NCBI GenBank assembly: GCA_902796455.1
Contig: CADBPH010000382.1
Coordinates: 1 to 5,207, forward strand
Direction: 5' to 3'
DNA: 5,207 bases
From: an uncultured Bacteroidia bacterium
GTDB taxonomy: Bacteria; Bacteroidota; Bacteroidia; Bacteroidales; UBA932
Of this stretch, positions 1-5,207 are shown one piece after another. The translations under genes and the position numbers were made by a program. Under the pieces are notes generated by a model. The model was given only the letters and a program-made list of their open reading frames with translations. It was not told where the DNA came from and did not search any database. Position 1 is the first letter of the stretch, and every line of letters starts with the position of its first letter.

Positions 1-305
1 AGCGGGGTCGTCCCGTCGGACGTGATGCGGTCGGGAAGGAAACAGTGCTTGAGCCCAGCCGTGGAGCGGGGCGTATCCATGTGGGCGGCCAGGAAGAAAT
101 CCCCGCCGCCCAGAATGGGTACGATCACGTTGCCTGCATTGCCGCCGGACAGTTTGGCGGCATCATCCATGCGGCCCTCGAGCCCCAGTTTCCCCACGAA
201 ATCCAGAATGTACTGCGCCACAGGAAGTTCCTGCGTCGAAACCGCATCAATGGCCGTCAATTCCAGAAACAGTTGTTTCAGCCGATCGTCGAGTTTAGAT
301 GCCAT
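1..305 (-). CDS. M20-family metallopeptidase, PepT-like (tripeptidase-like), 3'-truncated by window edge
   Basis: The visible 101 complete codons begin at the ATG at 305 (MASKLDDRLKQLFLELTAID) and run off the left edge. The pattern matches the N-terminus of M20 di-zinc exopeptidases of the peptidase T-like group: an N-terminal helix with FLELTAIDAVSTQE, then SGGNAGNVIVPI (53-64), then FFLAAHMDTPRSTAGLKH (70-87), then DRITSDGTTPL at the edge. His75 in AHMDT is the expected first zinc ligand, and Asp77 is the conserved acid two residues later. The SDGTT-L segment normally leads into GxDxxAG, which carries the bridging zinc ligand, but that lies outside the window. Such enzymes release N-terminal residues from di- or tripeptides. 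No signal peptide is visible, so a cytoplasmic location is inferred. The start overlaps the lipoprotein stop by 11 nt and has no Shine-Dalgarno, which suggests translational coupling. Full-length relatives are about 400 residues. Confidence is high for M20, moderate for the PepT-like subgroup and low for exact substrate. Confidence 0.87.
   Translation of the reverse strand, partial: MASKLDDRLKQLFLELTAIDAVSTQELPVAQYILDFVGKLGLEGRMDDAAKLSGGNAGNVIVPILGGGDFFLAAHMDTPRSTAGLKHCFLPDRITSDGTTP
295..305 (-). other. Stop/start overlap between lipoprotein and M20 peptidase genes
   Basis: On the minus strand the eleven bases ATGGCATCTAA contain both the start codon of the peptidase frame (305-303) and the TAA stop of the lipoprotein frame (297-295). 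The two genes use different frames, and no purine-rich Shine-Dalgarno precedes the ATG (upstream bases are ATCTGGTCGTCT). This arrangement is typical of translational coupling, in which ribosomes finishing the lipoprotein reinitiate on the peptidase. It supports co-expression of the two genes but does not prove it. Confidence 0.7.
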
Positions 306-1317
306 AGACGACCAGATTGTAGAGCCAGATGAATTTCTGATCGGTACAGTTGCCGTGGACAATGCCCAGGTAAATCTCCTTTCCGGCGTATTCCGTAAGG
401 TCTACGGTATCGGTTACTCCGTCATAATAGGAGCTGTCCAGCATTTTCCAGTCTTGCACGACGGTCGCGTCGCGGCAGTTGTCCAGGGTAATGGGGGATT
501 CGGAGACGATGACCCGGTATTGTTCCTCGGAATAACTCTTGGAACCCGTTTCGAGGGTGAATTCGAGCAAGATCTGCTGTCTCTTTCCGATACTGATCTT
601 CGGCGAGATGAGATAGTTCTCGGGCGTGAGGGCCCCGGCGGCGCTGAGGTACGAGTCCGAGCAGGCCCCTCTTTTGTAGAACTCCCAGCAGTAACCGTCA
701 CCATCCTTGTCGAGGATCTGCCAGGTGGTCGGTATGCTCTGCAGGAAGGTTTCTTCGAAATAGAAGACCTTGTCCGGGGCGAGCGTATACTGGAGAATGG
801 AAGTGGGCTTGTTGGCCCGGGCGTCCGGGGAATCTTCCAGCACCACGTAGAAGGAGGCGCCCGCCTTGATCTTCATGTCGAGGTTGATGCGTCCGAAATA
901 TTCTCCGGCGGGAATGACGAGGGTTCCCGTCATCGAGCTTTTGTCAAAACCCGGTGAAAGGATTTCGTACTGTTCCCCATAAATGGCGTCGGTCCTGAGG
1001 GTATCCACGTCGTCGGGGGCCGTCCCGGAGGGGAGGGCAGCCGCATAGGCACTTTCATTCTTGAGGTAATAAACCTCGTCCGCAATGCGGTACTTGACCG
1101 TCACAGGGGCATCGGAATGCGCAATCAATTGCACACAAATGGCATCGTTGCCTACGACGGCATTCTCTTTTGTGAAAATACCTCTGCTATAGATCTGTCC
1201 GTTCTCATCCGGACTGTATTCAAAGAACTGTTCTCCCTGATAGGTCCAGTCCTGCTCCTGGCAGGCGGCCAGCAGGGCCAGCGAAGCGGCGAATAAAAGG
1301 ATTATCTTGTTTTTCAT
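295..1317 (-). CDS. Surface lipoprotein with N-terminal beta-sandwich (DUF4843-like) and C-terminal cleaved-adhesin/choice-of-anchor J domain
   Basis: This 340-residue predicted lipoprotein probably acts as the third, accessory binding protein of the SusCD system. Residues 1-19 are a lipoprotein signal peptide (MKNKIILLFAASLALLAAC) with lipobox LAAC and Cys19. The following QEQD is mildly acidic, which is compatible with surface export in Bacteroidota. Residues about 45-180 look like a beta-sandwich resembling DUF4843/Calx-beta-like domains of SusD-linked proteins (VTVKYRIAD, then GEQYEILSPG, then TLVIPAGEYFGRINLDMKI). Residues about 186-340 match the pattern of the cleaved adhesin (choice-of-anchor J) domain known from gingipains. 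They contain FEETF, TTWQILDKDGDGYCWEF with a DxDxDG metal-loop pattern at 203-208, TPENYLISPKISI at 231-243, and a closing strand FIWLYNLVVYGI. Such domains are jelly-roll binding modules without catalytic residues. Five cysteines remain after lipidation (61, 210, 219, 281, 324). The only sensible start is the ATG 12 nt after the susD stop. The 3' end overlaps the next gene by 11 nt. Domain calls rest on remembered family patterns; the ligand is unknown. Confidence 0.85.
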   Translation of the reverse strand: MKNKIILLFAASLALLAACQEQDWTYQGEQFFEYSPDENGQIYSRGIFTKENAVVGNDAICVQLIAHSDAPVTVKYRIADEVYYLKNESAYAAALPSGTAPDDVDTLRTDAIYGEQYEILSPGFDKSSMTGTLVIPAGEYFGRINLDMKIKAGASFYVVLEDSPDARANKPTSILQYTLAPDKVFYFEETFLQSIPTTWQILDKDGDGYCWEFYKRGACSDSYLSAAGALTPENYLISPKISIGKRQQILLEFTLETGSKSYSEEQYRVIVSESPITLDNCRDATVVQDWKMLDSSYYDGVTDTVDLTEYAGKEIYLGIVHGNCTDQKFIWLYNLVVYGI

Positions 1318-1329
1318 GGTTCTTGTCTG

Positions 1330-2763
1330 TTAATAGCCGGGATTATTCACGAGAAGGGTATTCACATCCAGTTCAGTGGTTCCGATGCTCGCCACCACGC
1401 GGTAATCGTCATAGGCGATGGTGGGCATGCCGGCAGGCCTGGAAATATCCATGCCGAGACGCTTGAGGTCGAAGAAGCGGTGTCCTTCGAAAGCGAGTTC
1501 AATCCTGCGCTGCAACAGCACTTCCTCGAGAATGCCGGAATCGGGCACATCCGTGTCGCCCAAACCTCTCTTCCCGCGCAGCAGATTGACATCAGCACGG
1601 GCCTTGTCTGGGGTATTCTGGTGTGCGTAGGCCTCTGCCCGGTTGAGGTAGATTTCCGAAATCCGGATCAGGGGAATGTCGTCGAGGCCGAATTGGCCGC
1701 CCCAGCTGTTGAACTTGGTGGACCACCACAGGTTCTGTCCGTTGAAATGCACTTTGCGGAGGGCGCCTGCGCGGGTGTCATGTTCCATGTCGATCAGCGC
1801 GATAAAGTCCGGGGTCACGGAAATCTGCGCGTCACCCGCACCTTTGCCGTTGCCGTATCCGTCCGCGTCGCGCGTTTTGTCGTCAACCGTGCCGTACATC
1901 GAGTGCAGGGAGGAGGAAGCCAGGCTTTCCGTTTCGGTAAAGTGCAGCTGCCAGATGGATTCTTTTCCCTTGGAGAAGATGTCGGTATACGTGCCGCTTT
2001 GGAGCTCGACTCCTGACTTTTCAATCACATAGTTCGCGGCGGTTATCGCTTCGCTCCATGCTCCCTTATATAGGAAAACTCTTGACTGGAAGGCTTTTAC
2101 CGTCATGGCCGAGACCCTGTAGACCGAACCGGTCGGCTTGGTCTCCGACAGACAGTTGAACGCCTCGTCGAGATCGTCTGAAATGGCTTTCCAGACCGTC
2201 TCGACCTTGTCCCGGGGAACCATCGTACTTTGGGCGATGTTGTCCGAATCATTGAAATAAGGCTCTGTGATCAGCGGGACGCAAAGATCGAAGTTCTCGA
2301 CCTCGTGTCCGGGCATCCTACCGTAAATGGAGGCGAGGTAGAAGTAGTTGTATGCCCTGAGGAAGAGGGCTTCCCCTTTGAGCGCTTGTGCGTTGTCGGT
2401 CTTCGGAAGCGTTTTCAGGATTGCCAGGGCCTCGTTGAGCGATTCGATCTGCTCATAGGCGGCATCCCAGATATCCATATGGTAGTGGGGCGTGAAATTG
2501 TACTGCTTGTTGTACCGGCTGGCACCCGGGGTGGGCTGCATATTGTCTCCCATCACATCGGGCAGGCACGTCAGATCCCTTCCCGTATAGAGCGGACTTT
2601 GCATCAGGTCATACACGCCCACGATCAGGCCTTCGCATCCTTCCTCTGTCCGGATTGCGCTTTCGTCCAGCGCATGCTTTGTGCTGATGTCCAGCAGGCT
2701 GTCGCAGGATGCGGCGAGCAGCACCGCCGCCAGGCAAGTCGCGATATAATTGATGTATTTCAT
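1330..2763 (-). CDS. SusD/RagB-family outer-membrane nutrient-binding lipoprotein
   Basis: This is the surface lipoprotein that caps the SusC barrel and captures ligand. The preferred start is the ATG at 2763, giving 477 residues. A TTG two codons upstream (2769) extends the frame, but it adds only two residues and sits 5 nt from the susC stop, so ATG is more likely. The N-terminus is a lipoprotein signal (MKYINYIATCLAAVLLAASC) with lipidated Cys20. SusD-family signatures follow in order: IWDAAYEQIESLNEAL (98-113) and ALFLRAYNYFYLASIYG (132-148), both part of the TPR-like helical scaffold; IPLIRISEIYLNRAEA (363-378); RRIELAFEGHRFFDLKRLG (419-437); and a C-terminal NNPGY. The length is within the usual range of about 450-600. 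A Gly/Asp-rich loop (DADGYGNGKGAGDAQ, 299-313) and a Trp-rich stretch (WWSTKFNSWGG, 346-356) are candidate ligand-facing parts. The gene lies 11 nt after susC and 12 nt before the next lipoprotein gene, so all three should be co-transcribed. No Shine-Dalgarno is visible. Ligand unknown. Confidence 0.96.
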   Translation of the reverse strand: MKYINYIATCLAAVLLAASCDSLLDISTKHALDESAIRTEEGCEGLIVGVYDLMQSPLYTGRDLTCLPDVMGDNMQPTPGASRYNKQYNFTPHYHMDIWDAAYEQIESLNEALAILKTLPKTDNAQALKGEALFLRAYNYFYLASIYGRMPGHEVENFDLCVPLITEPYFNDSDNIAQSTMVPRDKVETVWKAISDDLDEAFNCLSETKPTGSVYRVSAMTVKAFQSRVFLYKGAWSEAITAANYVIEKSGVELQSGTYTDIFSKGKESIWQLHFTETESLASSSLHSMYGTVDDKTRDADGYGNGKGAGDAQISVTPDFIALIDMEHDTRAGALRKVHFNGQNLWWSTKFNSWGGQFGLDDIPLIRISEIYLNRAEAYAHQNTPDKARADVNLLRGKRGLGDTDVPDSGILEEVLLQRRIELAFEGHRFFDLKRLGMDISRPAGMPTIAYDDYRVVASIGTTELDVNTLLVNNPGY

Positions 2764-2774
2764 ATTCAAGGTCT

Positions 2775-5207
2775 TTAGAAGTTAAGTTTGATCCCTGCGC
2801 TGACACTCTTGGACTGCGGGTAGAGGCCCCTGTCATTGCCGATGGACTCGGGGTCGTAACCGCCGTAAGGCGTAAGCGTGAAAATGTTGTACGCATCGAT
2901 GAAAACCTGCAGGGCATTCATGTGGAGTTTCTTGACAACCTTCGAGGGCAAGTCGTAGCTGAACGTGACATTCTTGAGTTTCAAGAAGTCGGTGGATTCG
3001 TAAATGAGACTCATCCCGGGATCGGAGTTGTTGTCATAGTTCATGGGACCTCCTGGGTAAGTTCCTGAATAGAAGGGCTTGGGAACCCAGGTTACATCGC
3101 CCGGCTGTCTCCAGTACAAATCGTAGAGGGAGGCGAGCAGGTTGTTGTCGGCCGCCTGGCCGATGAGCACGGTTTTGTCACTCCAATACTTCTGGGCACC
3201 GGCCTGGAACTGGAGGAAAACCGACAGGGTGAAGCCTTTCCAGCTGAGGGTATTCATCATGCCGCCGTAAAACCTCGGGTCACGTCCTTTGTTCCAGAAG
3301 CGGTCTTCGAGGGTCGGGTTGTAAGTGATGTATCCGTCCTTGTCGTAGTACATCGGATAACCGTTGGAGGCGTTGACGCCGGCCCATTTGTAGATGCGTT
3401 CGGCCGTGATGGGCTGTCCTACTTTGTAACTTCCGATTTCTTCGAGCCCGTCCTGCAGTTCGGTGATGTAGTTCTTGGTATAAGAGAAGTTGAAGGCAGT
3501 CTCCCAGCGGAATCCGGCCGTGTCAAAATTCACGGTATTGATCTGCAGGTCAATACCTTCGTTGCGAACGCCACCCATATTGGAAGGGATGCTCGAGAAG
3601 CCGGTCGTCGAGGGGATCGTGCGGTAATAGAGGAGGTCTTTGGTATCGTCGCGGTAAATATCGAAATCGATGCCGATTCTGTCGTGGAAGAAACCGGCGG
3701 TAATACCGAGGTTCTTGGAGTGCTTCTTTTCCCACGACAGTTTCGGATTGCCGACCGAGCCGGCAATGATGCCTGCCTGCCCGTTATAGGCATAGCCGCC
3801 CGAGTAGAGCCGGTTGGATACGTAATTGCCGATGCTGGCATTGCCCGTCACACCGTAGCTGGCCCTGAGCTTGAGGTCGCTGAGCCAGTTCACCTCTTTG
3901 AGGAAGGGCTCTTGCTTGACGCGCCAGGCTGCTGAAACAGAAGGGAAAAGGCCCCATTTGTTGTTTTCTCCGAACCGCGAGGATCCGTCATAGCGCAGTG
4001 TGCCCGACAAGATATACTTGTCATGGATTGTATAGCCGACGCGGGCGAAGAGTCCGGCCATCTTCCACTGGATGAAGGATTCCTCCGTGGACTGTGGCAG
4101 GGAAGCGCTGCTGAGGAGTTTGAGGTCGGGATTGGAAACCCCCTGTGCGCTGGCTCCGATGTTGTGGCGCTGGTAGTCGTTGTAGGAGAAGCCGGCGACA
4201 GCATTCAGGGCATCATCCCCGAATTCCTTGTTGTAAGTGAGGACTTGTTCCGTCTGGAAAGTCTTGGTGTCATATGCATAAGCCGTCACCACGCCGCCGT
4301 ACCGGTAACCCTGGCGGGTACGCGGGTCGCTGTACTGGTGCTCATTGGTAAATGAGAACTGGAAATTGTAGCTGCTCTTGAATTCAAGACCGGGCAGGAT
4401 TTTGAAAGTCAAGTCGTTCGAGGAGAGGAGCGTGGTGATCTTACCCGCGTATTCGTTCATCATCAGCTGCTGCGGAACGTTGTACTGATAATAACCGTAC
4501 GGAAGGTCCATCACATAATTCCCGTCTTTGTCACGAGGTGAAATTCCCGGCAGCAGGAACATGGCTGTACGGGCCGGATTGGCCGCCGCCGTCGTGCTGG
4601 ACTGGGCGTAATCGTTCAGGCTGAAATTGTTGTTGGTGTTGAGGGTCAGCCAGGGCGCGATGTCATGCGACAGGTTGATTCGGGCTCCGGTACGTTTGGC
4701 TCCGGTGTATTTGATAATACCGTCGGTGTCGGAGTAGTTGGCCGAGATGTAAAACCTTGTCTTCGAGGTGCCTCCGGAGAGGTCCACTTCGTAGTTCTGC
4801 ACGAGGGCCTTGCGGAAAATCTCGTCGTACCAATCCGTGTTGGGGGCGTTGAGCCCGTCTTCTCCCCAGCCGAAACTGGAGAACAGATTGCGGTATTCCT
4901 GCTGGTAGGTCGTGCCGTAGACGGCGTCGTAGTTTTTGTATTCTTCGAGGACGAAGGAAGCCCACTGCCTTGCGTTCATGACATCCACCCTGCGGGCGAG
5001 TTGCTGCACGCCGGCCGTTGCCTTGAACGATACCTTGGTGCGTCCGTCCTGGCCTCTCTTGGTCGTGATGATCACGACGCCGTTGGCGGCCTGTGCTCCG
5101 TAAATGGAGGCGGAGGCGCCGTCTTTCAGGACCGTCACCGATTCGATGTCGTCGGGGTTGAGGCCGCCCATCGCATTGGCGTTGGTCAGGACGCCGGTTG
5201 CTTTGGA
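2775..5207 (-). CDS. SusC-like TonB-dependent outer-membrane transporter, 5'-truncated by window edge
   Basis: This is the outer-membrane barrel of a SusCD pair, which imports oligomeric nutrients into the periplasm using energy from TonB-ExbBD. The frame is open to the right edge, giving 810 visible residues ending at a TAA at 2775-2777. The first visible methionine (5171) is not the start, because conserved plug sequence continues in frame to position 5207. Visible residues 17-52 hold the end of the plug domain, with NPDDIESVTVLKDGASASIY followed by ANGVVIITTKRG, the family hallmark. The rest is a beta-barrel with many aromatic and alternating-polar strands (for example RFYISANYSDTDG, YILSGTLRYDGSSRFG and LRASYGVTGNASIGNYVSNR). 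The C-terminus has VFIDAYNIFTLTPYGGYDPE and a last strand SVSAGIKLNF ending in Phe, as outer-membrane barrels do. Family members are usually about 1000 residues, so roughly 200 are missing: signal peptide, N-terminal carboxypeptidase-D-like domain, TonB box and start of the plug. The substrate cannot be read from the sequence. No frameshift is seen. Confidence 0.97.
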   Translation of the reverse strand, partial: SKATGVLTNANAMGGLNPDDIESVTVLKDGASASIYGAQAANGVVIITTKRGQDGRTKVSFKATAGVQQLARRVDVMNARQWASFVLEEYKNYDAVYGTTYQQEYRNLFSSFGWGEDGLNAPNTDWYDEIFRKALVQNYEVDLSGGTSKTRFYISANYSDTDGIIKYTGAKRTGARINLSHDIAPWLTLNTNNNFSLNDYAQSSTTAAANPARTAMFLLPGISPRDKDGNYVMDLPYGYYQYNVPQQLMMNEYAGKITTLLSSNDLTFKILPGLEFKSSYNFQFSFTNEHQYSDPRTRQGYRYGGVVTAYAYDTKTFQTEQVLTYNKEFGDDALNAVAGFSYNDYQRHNIGASAQGVSNPDLKLLSSASLPQSTEESFIQWKMAGLFARVGYTIHDKYILSGTLRYDGSSRFGENNKWGLFPSVSAAWRVKQEPFLKEVNWLSDLKLRASYGVTGNASIGNYVSNRLYSGGYAYNGQAGIIAGSVGNPKLSWEKKHSKNLGITAGFFHDRIGIDFDIYRDDTKDLLYYRTIPSTTGFSSIPSNMGGVRNEGIDLQINTVNFDTAGFRWETAFNFSYTKNYITELQDGLEEIGSYKVGQPITAERIYKWAGVNASNGYPMYYDKDGYITYNPTLEDRFWNKGRDPRFYGGMMNTLSWKGFTLSVFLQFQAGAQKYWSDKTVLIGQAADNNLLASLYDLYWRQPGDVTWVPKPFYSGTYPGGPMNYDNNSDPGMSLIYESTDFLKLKNVTFSYDLPSKVVKKLHMNALQVFIDAYNIFTLTPYGGYDPESIGNDRGLYPQSKSVSAGIKLNF

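Noticed and set aside
22..957. A 311-codon open frame on the plus strand.
   Set aside because: It lies antisense to the lipoprotein and the start of the peptidase, both of which have recognisable family motifs. Its translation shows no domain or signal and starts with a biased Arg/Ser/Pro-rich stretch, as expected of a shadow frame in GC-rich coding DNA.
1318..1329. The short gaps at 1318-1329 and 2764-2774 as possible promoters, terminators or regulatory RNAs.
   Set aside because: They are only 12 and 11 nt, with no inverted repeat, no Bacteroidota -33/-7 promoter pattern and no clear Shine-Dalgarno. They are simple intra-operon spacers.
1480..2016. A 178-codon plus-strand open frame inside susD, and a similar 182-codon one at 2230-2778.
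   Set aside because: Both are exactly antisense to conserved SusD sequence and show no family motif of their own. They are explained by codon bias on the opposite strand.
2764..2769. TTG at 2769 as the susD start.
   Set aside because: It adds only two residues before an ATG that begins a textbook lipoprotein signal peptide, and it lies 5 nt from the susC stop. ATG at 2763 is preferred.
5169..5171. Methionine codon at 5171 as the start of the transporter.
   Set aside because: The frame stays open to the window edge, and the residues before it (SKATGVLTNANA) continue the plug domain just ahead of the NPDDIE motif. The gene is cut by the window, not short.
1..5207. Assignment as a classical polysaccharide utilisation locus.
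   Set aside because: SusCD alone does not define a glycan substrate, and no carbohydrate-active enzyme is in the window. The substrate class is left open.

Overview
The window is part of a gene cluster from a member of the Bacteroidota, probably order Bacteroidales. The evidence is a SusC-type TonB-dependent transporter followed directly by a SusD-type lipoprotein, a pairing essentially confined to this phylum. The start codons also lack Shine-Dalgarno sequences, as is usual there. The DNA looks moderately GC-rich by eye, which fits several gut lineages with higher GC than Bacteroides, but the genus cannot be fixed from this window.

All real genes lie on the minus strand and read from the right edge to the left. 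The order is: susC-like transporter (2775-5207, 5' end cut off by the window edge); 11 nt gap; susD-like lipoprotein (1330-2763); 12 nt gap; a two-domain surface lipoprotein with a C-terminal gingipain-type 'cleaved adhesin / choice-of-anchor J' domain (295-1317); 11 nt overlap; start of an M20-family, PepT-like peptidase (1-305, 3' end cut off). Coding density is essentially complete. No RNA gene, mobile element, CRISPR array, terminator or internal promoter was seen, and no non-coding stretch exceeds 12 nt. The operon promoter must lie upstream of position 5207, outside the window.

The genes probably work as one uptake system. The SusD protein and the adhesin-like lipoprotein would bind ligand at the cell surface, and the SusC barrel would import it into the periplasm using TonB energy. 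The peptidase has no visible signal peptide, so it would act in the cytoplasm on peptides after a further inner-membrane transport step. No glycoside hydrolase, polysaccharide lyase or sulfatase is present here. The linked peptidase therefore makes a peptide or glycopeptide substrate (compare RagAB of Porphyromonas) a reasonable hypothesis, but this is inference from gene order only. Most of the window is ordinary SusCD-type accessory content. The points of interest are the binding lipoprotein and its tight coupling to a peptidase gene.
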